Source: Chloroflexota bacterium (GTDB lineage Bacteria > Chloroflexota > Anaerolineae > Anaerolineales > UBA4823). From it: a stretch of DNA of 11,756 bases. Location of the stretch: the NCBI GenBank assembly GCA_012798185.1, contig JAAZNS010000308.1, forward strand, positions 1-11,756, in the 5' to 3' direction. Position numbers and translations under genes: made by a program. Shown one piece after another: positions 1 through 6,774 of the stretch. The notes under the pieces are model-generated. The model had not been told where the DNA came from and did not search any database. It was given only the letters and a program-made list of their open reading frames with translations. The stretch's first letter is position 1; every line of letters starts with the position of its first letter.

Positions 1-1154
1 GGATCAAGAAGCAATGCATCACATACAACATTTGATTTTACATCAGTAGCACCTTTATAGACCTTCAGCAACCCTCTGTAAGAAGACCGCCCTCCCGATT
101 TGCTTATCGATTTTGATGTAATTTTACTTGATGTATGAGGGGCAACATGAATAACTTTCCCGCCGGCATCTTGGTGCTGCCCGGCGCCTGCAAAAGCCAT
201 CGATAATATCTCGCCATGTGCTTTTGGTCCAATCAGGTAGCAAGAAGGATATTTCATCGTTAATTTCGACCCAAGATTTGCATCCACCCATTCCATCGTG
301 CCGCCTTCATTTACTAAAGCTCTTTGTGTGACTAAATTATAGACATTTGTGGACCAATTTTGTATCGTTGTATAACGAACACGAGCATGATTCTTGACAA
401 CAATTTCGATAACACCGCTGTGGAATGAATCGGTAGAATATATTGGCGCCGTACAGCCCTCTACATAGTGAATTTGCGCACCTTCATCCGCAATAATCAA
501 TGTCCGCTCGAATTGACCAATATTTGCTACATTCAATCTGAAGTATGCCTGGAGTGGTAAATCAACTTTTATTCCCTTTGGTACGTAAATAAATGAACCG
601 CCCGACCACACTGCGCTATTTAGTGCAGCAAATTTATTGTCCTCGATTGGTATTACTGTGGAAAAGTATTCTTTGAATAGATCGGGATATTGTCTTAAAC
701 CATCTTCAATACTCAGGAATATAACACCTTGTTTTTGTAAATTTTCATGGATTTTATGGTAAACCATTTCCGATTCGTACTGAGCACCCACACCTGCTAA
801 AAATTTTTGTTCTGCTTCTGGGATTCCCAAACGATCAAAAGTATTTTTTATCGCTGCTGGTACGTCATCCCAGGATTTTCCTTCTTTTTCTGCGGGTTTT
901 ACATAATAATACAAATCATCCAGATTTAATTGAGAAAGATCCGGTCCCCATACAGGCATTGGTCGTTGCAAAAAATGATCCAATGCCTTTAACCGAAAAT
1001 CTAACATCCATTGAGGTTCGCCTTTCATGAAAGAAATTTGTTCAACGACCTCTTTATTCAACCCTTTTTGAGATTTATAAACAAAGGTTTCCGGATCTCG
1101 AAATCCATATTTATAGTCACCAATCCCTTCAATAATCGCAGCATCGCTTGCCAT
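1..1154 (-). CDS. sufB: Fe-S cluster assembly scaffold protein SufB (3' end outside window)
   Basis: SufB is the core of the SufBC2D scaffold that builds Fe-S clusters in the cytosol from persulfide supplied by SufS and its partner. The first 384 residues are visible; family members are about 465-480, so roughly 80-90 C-terminal residues lie beyond position 1. Recognisable segments include GDYKYGFRDPE (12-22), the SufB/SufD-type beta-helix core from about 170, the stretch YTTIQNWSTNVYNLVT (261-276) and, near the cut end, KSNVVCDALL (373-382), whose Cys378 sits at the conserved core cysteine position of SufB. The ATG at 1154 is preceded by GGAGG with a 6-nt spacer, a good ribosome site. It follows sufC by 39 nt with no terminator between, so the two are cotranscribed. 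The missing C-terminal end cannot be judged for integrity. Confidence 0.97.
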   Translation of the reverse strand, partial: MASDAAIIEGIGDYKYGFRDPETFVYKSQKGLNKEVVEQISFMKGEPQWMLDFRLKALDHFLQRPMPVWGPDLSQLNLDDLYYYVKPAEKEGKSWDDVPAAIKNTFDRLGIPEAEQKFLAGVGAQYESEMVYHKIHENLQKQGVIFLSIEDGLRQYPDLFKEYFSTVIPIEDNKFAALNSAVWSGGSFIYVPKGIKVDLPLQAYFRLNVANIGQFERTLIIADEGAQIHYVEGCTAPIYSTDSFHSGVIEIVVKNHARVRYTTIQNWSTNVYNLVTQRALVNEGGTMEWVDANLGSKLTMKYPSCYLIGPKAHGEILSMAFAGAGQHQDAGGKVIHVAPHTSSKITSKSISKSGGRSSYRGLLKVYKGATDVKSNVVCDALLLD

Positions 1155-1193
1155 TATTTTCCTCCAGTTATCCGATAAAAATTCAATAAAATT

Positions 1194-1967
1194 TTAGATA
1201 ATGGCAGTTTCAGCTTTATCACGCAACCAGTTGTAGCCGTGTTCTTCCAATTGCAAAGCCAAATCAGCGCCACCCGATTCAATAATCCTTCCATCCATCA
1301 TTATGTGTACGAATTCGGGTTTTATATAATTCAATATTCGCTGGTAGTGTGTAATAACCAAAACACCTAAATGAGGACCCCGTAAAGTGTTTACCCCTTC
1401 AGAAACAATTCTCAAAGCATCAATATCGAGCCCCGAATCTGTCTCATCCATGATCGCAATTTCCGGGTTTAAAGCAGCCATCTGCAATACTTCAGCCCGC
1501 TTTTTTTCTCCTCCCGAAAAGCCATCATTCAAGTATCTGCCAGCGAATGAATGATCCATCTGGAGAAGATCCATCTTTTCTTTGAGCAGTTTTCGAAATT
1601 CAGGAATTGGCATACCCTTGTCATTTGGATCCGCCGCTCGTCTTTGAGCATTTATCGCTGTTCGCAAAAAATTAGCTAAAGAGACACCAGGGATCGCTAC
1701 AGGATATTGAAAAGCTAAAAATAAACCCAGATGCGATCTTTGATCGGGCTCTAAATCAAGAATATTTATGCCTTTAAATAAAACCTGTCCTTCAGTTATT
1801 TCATATGCCGGATGCCCCATCAAAACGTAAGCAAGAGTAGATTTTCCTGTTCCATTCGGTCCCATTAATGCATGAACTTCTCCCGGTTTTATCGTAAGAT
1901 CAACCCCTTTCAATATCTCTTTACCATTAATACTGGCGTGTAAATTATCAATAACCAGCTCCGACAT
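1194..1967 (-). CDS. sufC: Fe-S cluster assembly ATPase SufC
   Basis: SufC is the ABC-type ATPase that binds SufB and SufD and drives conformational change during cluster assembly. The 257-residue protein has Walker A GPNGTGKST (36-44), Q-loop Q87, signature FSGGEKKR (150-157), Walker B with catalytic Glu175 in IMDETDSGLD, and H-loop His207. The motif order and the YLNDGFSGGEKKR stretch are typical of SufC rather than transporter ATPases, and there is no membrane segment. The reading frame stays open upstream to 2042, but that extension runs through the promoter. ATG at 1967 is preferred because AAGGAG lies 9 nt upstream and the protein then starts as MSELVIDNLH, the usual family start. First gene of a leftward operon with sufB; sufD and sufS probably follow outside the window. 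Confidence 0.97.
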   Translation of the reverse strand: MSELVIDNLHASINGKEILKGVDLTIKPGEVHALMGPNGTGKSTLAYVLMGHPAYEITEGQVLFKGINILDLEPDQRSHLGLFLAFQYPVAIPGVSLANFLRTAINAQRRAADPNDKGMPIPEFRKLLKEKMDLLQMDHSFAGRYLNDGFSGGEKKRAEVLQMAALNPEIAIMDETDSGLDIDALRIVSEGVNTLRGPHLGVLVITHYQRILNYIKPEFVHIMMDGRIIESGGADLALQLEEHGYNWLRDKAETAII

Positions 1968-2013
1968 AGGAAATTTCTCCTTATTTTTAATTAAAGTCAT
2001 ACAAATTAAACAT

Positions 2014-2042
2014 ATTATAGCATCTAAGCTTACTTCAGTCAA
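2014..2042 (-). promoter_or_regulatory. Sigma70-type promoter of sufCB
   Basis: Read on the minus strand there is TTGACT (2042-2037), a 17-nt spacer and a perfect TATAAT (2019-2014). Predicted transcription start is near 2007, giving a leader of about 40 nt before the sufC ATG. The -35 box lies in the inverted repeat shared with the divergent sufR promoter. Confidence 0.85.
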
Positions 2043-2074
2043 TAATAATTATTATAATAATCTTAATTATTGAC
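2038..2074. repeat. Inverted repeat between divergent suf promoters, candidate SufR operator
   Basis: GTCAATAAT at 2038-2046 is repeated in perfect inverted orientation as ATTATTGAC at 2066-2074, with 19 bp between the arms. Each arm contains most of a -35 hexamer, one for sufC and one for sufR. A second perfect 14-bp palindrome of only A and T lies at 2042-2055. A dimeric repressor bound here would cover both -35 boxes, so it is a plausible operator for the adjacent SufR-like protein. It does not resemble the CAAC-N6-GTTG type site described for cyanobacterial SufR, so binding is inferred. Part of the symmetry follows simply from two opposed TTGAC boxes. Confidence 0.55.
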
Positions 2075-2098
2075 AAAATTAAGAGTGAATGCTATACT
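2070..2098 (+). promoter_or_regulatory. Sigma70-type promoter of sufR-sufT
   Basis: TTGACA (2070-2075), a 17-nt spacer and TATACT (2093-2098) make a near-perfect promoter. Predicted start is near 2105, so the leader before the sufR ATG at 2121 is only about 16 nt. Confidence 0.85.
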
Positions 2099-2120
2099 CA
2101 TTTCAGGTAATCTATTGATT

Positions 2121-2774
2121 ATGGAAAAATATAGTTTAACCGATGAAAAATCAAAAACAACAAGAGACCGTGTTCTTCAGACATTACTTGCGCAGCGAAG
2201 ATGTACTATCAATGAATTAGCTCGCGCGGTCGACATCAATCCAATTTCTGTACGCCACCATATTTCTCGCCTCGAAGCTGATGGATTGGTTACTTCTGAA
2301 GAAATCCGCCATGGCGTGGGAAGACCAAAGCGTCTTTATTTTCTTACCGAAATGGGTAGAGAACAATTCCCCACACATTATCTTCGGTTTACCATTCGCC
2401 TCTTAGAGCAATTAAAAGAAACGATGCCTAAAGAAATGTTAAATAATCTGTTTATGGAAATCGCAAAAGATATGGCATCGAACTATGAAACCGATATGCG
2501 AGGCATGACCATTGAAGAGAAGCTTAAATTAGTTGCCTCACTTCTAAACAACGAAGGATTTTCCGTTGAATGGGAAAAGCAAGGTAAAGATTATATTATC
2601 CGCGGGATAAACTGCCCCTATTATCATATCGGGCAAAACCACCCTGAGGTTTGCGTCTTGGATCAATCGCTAATATCAACGATGCTTTCTGTACCAGCTG
2701 AAAAAATCAAATGCGTCTTAAATGGTGATGCTCATTGCAGTTACATGGTTTCATCCACTGAAGAAGAGAATTAG
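2121..2774 (+). CDS. sufR: SufR-like Fe-S-sensing transcriptional repressor
   Basis: A 217-residue regulator with an N-terminal winged helix-turn-helix (about 16-75; TINELARAVDINPISVRHHI is the HTH, followed by a GVGRPKRLYFLT wing) and a C-terminal domain carrying four cysteines at 165, 178, 198 and 206 (C-X12-C-X19-C-X7-C). In the SufR family such C-terminal cysteines hold an Fe-S cluster and the clustered protein represses the suf operon. Divergence from sufCB across a shared promoter region is the classic SufR arrangement, which supports control of sufCB and autorepression. The frame is open back to a TTG at 2070, but that TTG is the -35 box; ATG 2121 is downstream of the predicted transcript start and gives a normal N-terminus. 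Only a weak AGG (2106-2108) lies upstream of it. Confidence 0.85.
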   Translation: MEKYSLTDEKSKTTRDRVLQTLLAQRRCTINELARAVDINPISVRHHISRLEADGLVTSEEIRHGVGRPKRLYFLTEMGREQFPTHYLRFTIRLLEQLKETMPKEMLNNLFMEIAKDMASNYETDMRGMTIEEKLKLVASLLNNEGFSVEWEKQGKDYIIRGINCPYYHIGQNHPEVCVLDQSLISTMLSVPAEKIKCVLNGDAHCSYMVSSTEEEN

Positions 2775-2776
2775 TT

Positions 2777-3121
2777 ATGACTTCGGAAAACGATAAAAAA
2801 ATTATTTGGAAAATTGAAAAAACTCATCCGGTTGAGACCGAAACACTTAAATCAGCATTCAGGGAAATAACTGATCCCGAGCTTGGGTTAAGTATCATGG
2901 AATTAGGCTTAATTCGGGATGTAGCTATTAATGACGGTATTATTGAAATAAATATGATTTTAACAACCCCATTTTGTCCTTACGGTCCAGCTTTACTGGA
3001 AATGGCTCGTCAAAAAGCTGAAAACACATTAAACCTCCCAGCAAAAATCGAAATGGGATTAGAAATGTGGGATTTCTCAATGATGGAAGAAGGCGCAGGC
3101 GCTGATTGGAAATTGTATTAA
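2777..3121 (+). CDS. sufT: MIP18/DUF59-family Fe-S assembly factor (SufT-like)
   Basis: A 114-residue protein of the MIP18 (DUF59) family, whose members include SufT and PaaD and act in maturation of Fe-S proteins. It has the family core REITDPELGLSIMELGLIRDV (29-49) and TTPFCPYGPALLE (63-75) with the conserved Cys67. The last 25 residues, including EMWDFSMMEEGAGADW, are not part of the core motif. It starts 2 nt after the sufR stop and is surely cotranscribed with it; translation is probably coupled, since only the purine-rich end of sufR (GAAGAAGAG) precedes the ATG. A SufR-SufT pair opposite sufCB suggests a role in Fe-S delivery tied to SUF. The symbol rests on family and context; other DUF59 roles cannot be excluded. 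Confidence 0.8.
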   Translation: MTSENDKKIIWKIEKTHPVETETLKSAFREITDPELGLSIMELGLIRDVAINDGIIEINMILTTPFCPYGPALLEMARQKAENTLNLPAKIEMGLEMWDFSMMEEGAGADWKLY

Positions 3122-3148
3122 CCAAAATTCCTTTTAAGAATAAACCCC

Positions 3149-3190
3149 AAAAAGCTCATGGTAATTTTCTACCCTGAGCTTTTTATTTTT
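3149..3190 (+). terminator. Rho-independent terminator after sufR-sufT
   Basis: AAAAAGCTCA (3149-3158) pairs perfectly with TGAGCTTTTT (3175-3184); after one mismatch GGTA (3160-3163) pairs with TACC (3170-3173), leaving a 6-nt loop. A T-rich tail runs to 3190. Confidence 0.9.
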
Positions 3191-3235
3191 AAGGCATGAT
3201 TCTTGCTACATAAGAACTTAATGACCACTCAACCA

Positions 3236-3281
3236 GCCTAGATTAGGCACCGAATTTGAATGGGCATTAGATTTAATCTAA
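3236..3281. repeat. Two short inverted repeats upstream of the amidase gene
   Basis: GCCTA-gat-TAGGC occupies 3236-3248, and TTAGATT-t-AATCTAA, a perfect 15-nt palindrome around one base, occupies 3267-3281 just before the candidate promoter. Either could bind a regulator of the cell-wall cluster. They are short and could occur by chance. Confidence 0.4.
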
Positions 3282-3283
3282 CC

Positions 3284-3312
3284 TTGCGAAATTACTTTAA
3301 TTACGGTACGAT
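3284..3312 (+). promoter_or_regulatory. Candidate promoter of the cell-wall cluster, possibly giving leaderless mRNA
   Basis: TTGCGA (3284-3289), 17-nt spacer, TACGAT (3307-3312). The predicted start falls on or beside the ATG at 3319, and no Shine-Dalgarno is present there, which fits a leaderless transcript. Both boxes deviate from consensus, so the call is moderate. Confidence 0.4.
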
Positions 3313-3318
3313 TTTCTT

Positions 3319-4134
3319 ATGCAAAATACCGATACAGAAAGACCTCAAAAAACCATTCAAAGACCCCAAAATAGCATTTGGGCATCATTTCGAATTATCC
3401 CCACTGTCATTCTAGTAGCCATTGTTATTGCTACGATGTTCACCGCCTGGACTGGCCCAGGAATAATTTCTGGCGGTTTAGGAAATCAATATGAAGTAGT
3501 TTCAATGGAAGATCAGATAGAAACAACACCCGGTTCGTCATCAATTGAGGCAGGCAGTCATCGTGTTGGAATAGTTGCCGGTCACTCTGGGAATGATTCT
3601 GGTGCGATTTGTCCGGATGGGTTAACAGAATTAAGTATCAATCAAAAAGTTGCCTCATTTGTACAGCAGTATTTGGTTGAACAAAAAATACAAGTTGACA
3701 TATTAAAAGAATTTGACGACCGATTATCCGGCTATAAAGGATTAGCATTAATTTCAATTCACGCAGATTCATGTGAGTATATCAACAATGAGGCAACGGG
3801 ATTTAAAGTTGCATCTGCACTTAATAACCCACACCCCGAGAGAGCAAATCGCCTGACAACCTGTTTACGAAATCGATATGCCCAAATCACAGGTTTAAAA
3901 CTTCATAACAGCATTACGAATGATATGACTAGTTATCATGCCTTTGATGAAATCGATAACGAAACTCCTGCTGTAATTATTGAGGTTGGATTTTTGAATT
4001 TAGATCGGCAATTGCTTACGCAGCATACCGATTTGGTGGCAAAAGGGATAGCAGAAGGCTTATTGTGCTATTTAAACAATGAAGATGCAACGATGCAGAT
4101 TCCAACACAGATGGCTCCACAAAGCACACCATGA
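3319..4134 (+). CDS. N-acetylmuramoyl-L-alanine amidase (Amidase_3), membrane anchored
   Basis: A zinc hydrolase that cuts the amide bond between N-acetylmuramic acid and the stem peptide of peptidoglycan. The 271-residue protein has a basic cytoplasmic N-terminus (1-24), one membrane segment (about 25-43), a short linker, and an Amidase_3 domain (about 83-251). Zinc ligands match the family: His89 in VAGHSGNDSGA, Glu104 in GLTELS, His148 in SIHAD; Glu222 in IIEVGFLN is the catalytic glutamate. The usual GHGG is GHSG here. There is no cell-wall-binding repeat, so anchoring is by the N-terminal helix or an uncleaved signal. ATG 3319 has no ribosome-binding sequence, but the next in-frame ATG lies inside the membrane segment, so this start is kept. 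Its stop overlaps the next start as ATGA, showing cotranscription with the L,D-transpeptidase. Confidence 0.9.
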   Translation: MQNTDTERPQKTIQRPQNSIWASFRIIPTVILVAIVIATMFTAWTGPGIISGGLGNQYEVVSMEDQIETTPGSSSIEAGSHRVGIVAGHSGNDSGAICPDGLTELSINQKVASFVQQYLVEQKIQVDILKEFDDRLSGYKGLALISIHADSCEYINNEATGFKVASALNNPHPERANRLTTCLRNRYAQITGLKLHNSITNDMTSYHAFDEIDNETPAVIIEVGFLNLDRQLLTQHTDLVAKGIAEGLLCYLNNEDATMQIPTQMAPQSTP

Positions 4135-5201
4135 AGGAATTCGAGGAATCATATTCCCAATCAATTAATAAATCAAAGCAAGCGCTCAATCGGGGTGATC
4201 GGATTGAAGCTCGGCGATGGGCGCAGATCGCTGCTCATCTATCCCCCAGCCAAGAAGAGCCATGGCTGATTCTGGCAGCCATAAGTAACCCAGAAGCAAG
4301 CATTGAATATCGAAAACATGCTCAAAAAATAAATTCTAAAACCCAAAACAGTCCATCAGGAACGACATATGCTCAAAATCGATTAGAAAATGATCCTGCA
4401 CCACTGATTGATCAACCATCAAAAATCATTGTCGATCCAAAAATATCGAAACAATCATTTATCCAAATAAAACCATCCCGGGTTTGGAATAGTGTCTTTT
4501 TAGTTTTTCTTTTATTAATGGCAGTTTTTATTGGTTGGAATTCAATTTTTATTACTAATCATTTTTACTCTCCACAAAAATCAATTCCGATTTCCGATAA
4601 TCAATTCAAAAAAGAAACCCGAACACCCACACCATCTGCCACACCAACCGAAACACCATTACCAACATCCACGCCAATACCGACACAAACCACCGCCCCA
4701 ACCAACACGCAAGAGCCAACATCGACGCCGACAAAAATAACCCGCGGTGAGAAGAAAAATAAACCCAAAAAGCAAGTAAAAACAACGAAAAAAGTTAAAC
4801 CAGTAAAAGCACCTGCAATTGTTCACCGTCCATCTCAAGTAGGGAAAAGCGAACGATGGATAGATATCGATTTAAGCTCACAACGTGCATATGCATATAT
4901 TGGTGATCAAATGGCAAAGGGCTTCATCGTTTCTACGGGTACTTGGCAGCATCCTACTGTTACAGGAGTTTTTCATATTTATGTGAAATATCGGTTTGCG
5001 GATATGTCTGGACCTGGATATCATCTGCCCGATGTTCCGTATGTAATGTATTTTTATAAAGATTACGGCTTGCATGGCACATATTGGCATCATAATTTTG
5101 GCACTCCCATGAGTCATGGTTGTGTTAATTTTTCTACCCCCGATTCTGCATGGTTATTTGATTTCGCTTCTATCGGTACTGTTGTCAATATCCATAGATA
5201 A
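4131..5201 (+). CDS. L,D-transpeptidase (YkuD) with TPR-like cytoplasmic N-terminus and membrane anchor
   Basis: YkuD enzymes make 3-3 peptide cross-links in peptidoglycan or attach proteins to it, using a catalytic cysteine. The 356-residue protein has four parts. Residues 1-70 form a helical TPR-like segment (ARRWAQIAAHLSPSQEEPWL). A single membrane helix spans about 120-142. A Pro/Thr-rich linker (163-202) is followed by a Lys-rich stretch (206-226). The YkuD domain runs 242-355, with HGTYWHHNFG (315-324) and SHGCVN (328-333) containing catalytic Cys331 and His residues. Cys331 is the only cysteine in the protein. The predicted topology puts the N-terminal helices in the cytoplasm and the enzyme outside. 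It starts inside the amidase stop codon (ATGA) and abuts the next gene. The partner of the N-terminal part is unknown. Confidence 0.92.
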   Translation: MKEFEESYSQSINKSKQALNRGDRIEARRWAQIAAHLSPSQEEPWLILAAISNPEASIEYRKHAQKINSKTQNSPSGTTYAQNRLENDPAPLIDQPSKIIVDPKISKQSFIQIKPSRVWNSVFLVFLLLMAVFIGWNSIFITNHFYSPQKSIPISDNQFKKETRTPTPSATPTETPLPTSTPIPTQTTAPTNTQEPTSTPTKITRGEKKNKPKKQVKTTKKVKPVKAPAIVHRPSQVGKSERWIDIDLSSQRAYAYIGDQMAKGFIVSTGTWQHPTVTGVFHIYVKYRFADMSGPGYHLPDVPYVMYFYKDYGLHGTYWHHNFGTPMSHGCVNFSTPDSAWLFDFASIGTVVNIHR

Positions 5202-6260
5202 ATGACACCGGGTATATTTACACTAAACCAATATCGTCATTTTAAACAAGATATTTCACGCCGTGAGTTTTTGAAATTAATAGGGGCTGGATTATTCGCA
5301 TCCCTGTTGTTACCTACAAGCGACTTTGAACGAAATTTTCCCAAAGATCAATATGGTAGAGTAGCAGTCGACAGCATCAATGTTTATAGCGAACCAACAA
5401 AAAAATCAAAAATAATCAACATTCACACAAAAGATACAGTTTTTTTAATCACTGGCATCTTTGTTGGCGAAGGTTCAAAAAGTAATCAAATTTGGTATAA
5501 AGTGGTGGAAGAAGGGTATGCCTATTCAGGAAATATTCAACCTGTAAGAATTAATTTAAACCCAGTTAATCACCACATCCCATCATCTGGTGCATTGGGT
5601 GAAGTGACAATTCCTTTTACCGATGCTCATTGGCAGCCCGATTTATCTTCAGCAATTGCCTACAGGCTCTATTTTGAAACAACACACTGGATTCTTAATG
5701 TTGTTACTGACCAAAATAATATATCCTGGTATCGGCTGTTAGACACGAAATTTAACCAAACCTATTATGTTAAAGCAGACCATTTGCATATCCTCACTCA
5801 AGAAGAATTAGCTCCTATTAATCCAGACTTGCCTTCATCAGCTAAACGCCTGGAAGTGCAGATTAACACACAAATCATTACTGCCCTTGAAAATAACGCT
5901 CCGGTTTTTATGGCACGCGCTTCAACTGGCTTACATCATAAAAACAGTATTTATATTACCCCTATGGGTAAGTTTAATATTTTCTTTAAACGATCAACCA
6001 GACATATGGAAAGTGAAAACCTCGCCGCATATGGGAATGATTTACCGGGAGTTCCTTGGGTAAGCTACTTTACAACAAATGGCGTGGCAATTCATGGCAC
6101 ATATTGGCATAATGATTTTGGATTTCCTCATAGTACAGGTTGTGTGAATCTTCCTTCGTCTGCAGCCAAATGGATTTATCGATGGACTATACCTACTGTT
6201 CCTGGCGATAAACAATCGGGGTATTATCGAGATGGCACAGAAATCAATATCATAAATTGA
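5202..6260 (+). CDS. L,D-transpeptidase (YkuD) with Tat signal and SH3-like region
   Basis: A second peptidoglycan L,D-transpeptidase, 352 residues. The N-terminus carries a textbook twin-arginine motif SRREFLK (19-25) followed by a hydrophobic stretch (26-38), so it is predicted to be exported folded by Tat. Residues about 50-115 (VAVDSINVYSEPTKKSKIIN) look like an SH3b/SH3-like domain, possibly repeated at about 132-198. The YkuD domain covers about 215-352, with HGTYWHNDFG (298-307) and STGCVN (311-316); Cys314 is the only cysteine. The ATG follows the previous stop directly (TAAATG) with no ribosome site, implying coupled translation. The catalytic region matches the preceding gene even in DNA: CATGGCACATATTGGCAT occurs in both, so the pair probably arose by duplication followed by replacement of the N-terminal modules. 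Confidence 0.92.
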   Translation: MTPGIFTLNQYRHFKQDISRREFLKLIGAGLFASLLLPTSDFERNFPKDQYGRVAVDSINVYSEPTKKSKIINIHTKDTVFLITGIFVGEGSKSNQIWYKVVEEGYAYSGNIQPVRINLNPVNHHIPSSGALGEVTIPFTDAHWQPDLSSAIAYRLYFETTHWILNVVTDQNNISWYRLLDTKFNQTYYVKADHLHILTQEELAPINPDLPSSAKRLEVQINTQIITALENNAPVFMARASTGLHHKNSIYITPMGKFNIFFKRSTRHMESENLAAYGNDLPGVPWVSYFTTNGVAIHGTYWHNDFGFPHSTGCVNLPSSAAKWIYRWTIPTVPGDKQSGYYRDGTEINIIN

Positions 6261-6286
6261 TTTATCTAATTTTTGAATGTTATAAT
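6257..6286 (+). promoter_or_regulatory. Extended -10 promoter overlapping the end of the second L,D-transpeptidase gene
   Basis: TTGATT (6257-6262), 18-nt spacer ending in TGT (6278-6280), TATAAT (6281-6286). The TGn before a perfect -10 makes an extended -10 promoter. The -35 box overlaps the stop codon at 6258-6260. Predicted start is near 6293. It would drive the 145-residue protein and cnoX independently of the cell-wall genes. Confidence 0.75.
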
Positions 6287-6312
6287 CAAAATAGAAAATC
6301 ACTTCTTATACA

Positions 6313-6750
6313 ATGACGGATTATTCTATTATGGCAAAACAAGCTCTATTTAGCGGTTTGATTATTGATGAATATGATAATCCCGTAGAAGCTACAATGA
6401 TTGGTGATGAACCTTGTTACGTTGTAAATGATGCCGGTTTTCGTCGTCACATCCCTTCAGAATATGTCGATCGGCAGGTATTTTCAACATTAAGCCAATA
6501 CATCGAGGGAAATGAAGAGGCAATCAGCGAACAAGCAACCAAAATGATTGGACAGGATGACTTATTTACGCATGCATTTATTTTAAATCAGATAAAAAAC
6601 CTTGATAAACAATTTGAAACCATGTTGCAAACAGGCATTCCTGAAGAAGTACGTGCCTATATGGGCATGATGGGATTTCGTATTAAAATAGACATACATG
6701 GTGATGTTATCGAAGTTCAACAACCTGGCATGATTGATCCAAACGAATAA
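6313..6750 (+). CDS. Conserved-looking hypothetical protein, 145 aa
   Basis: I do not recognise a family. The 145-residue product is acidic, with no signal peptide or membrane helix, and so probably cytoplasmic. Residues 10-55 look like beta strands (LFSGLIIDEYDNPVEATMIG, then CYVVNDAGFRRHIPSEYVD); 56-118 are predominantly helical; the end (121-137, FRIKIDIHGDVIEVQQP) looks like a beta hairpin. One cysteine (35). No catalytic motif stands out. ATG 6313 lies about 20 nt after the predicted transcript start; ATG 6331 (MAKQALFSG) is an equally possible start, and neither has a clear ribosome site. It is followed after 24 nt by cnoX and is probably cotranscribed with it, so a link to protein folding or redox homeostasis is possible but only by position. 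Confidence 0.7.
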   Translation: MTDYSIMAKQALFSGLIIDEYDNPVEATMIGDEPCYVVNDAGFRRHIPSEYVDRQVFSTLSQYIEGNEEAISEQATKMIGQDDLFTHAFILNQIKNLDKQFETMLQTGIPEEVRAYMGMMGFRIKIDIHGDVIEVQQPGMIDPNE

Positions 6751-6774
6751 GATTAAAGACAGGAGTATTCTCGA

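Noticed and set aside
1968..2042. N-terminal extension of sufC by 25 codons
   Set aside because: The extension covers the -10 box and most of the -35 box of the sufC promoter, and a good ribosome site precedes the internal ATG at 1967.
2070..2120. TTG start giving a longer SufR
   Set aside because: The TTG belongs to the TTGACA -35 box, so it would not be in the transcript.
4531..4740. Overlapping 69-codon frame in the L,D-transpeptidase linker
   Set aside because: The low-complexity His/Pro-rich product is a frame-shifted reading of the Pro/Thr-rich linker.
4620..4740. ACC/CCA-rich repetitive DNA as a possible repeat array
   Set aside because: It codes in frame for the Pro/Thr linker and has no regular repeat unit or spacers, so it is not a CRISPR or other array.
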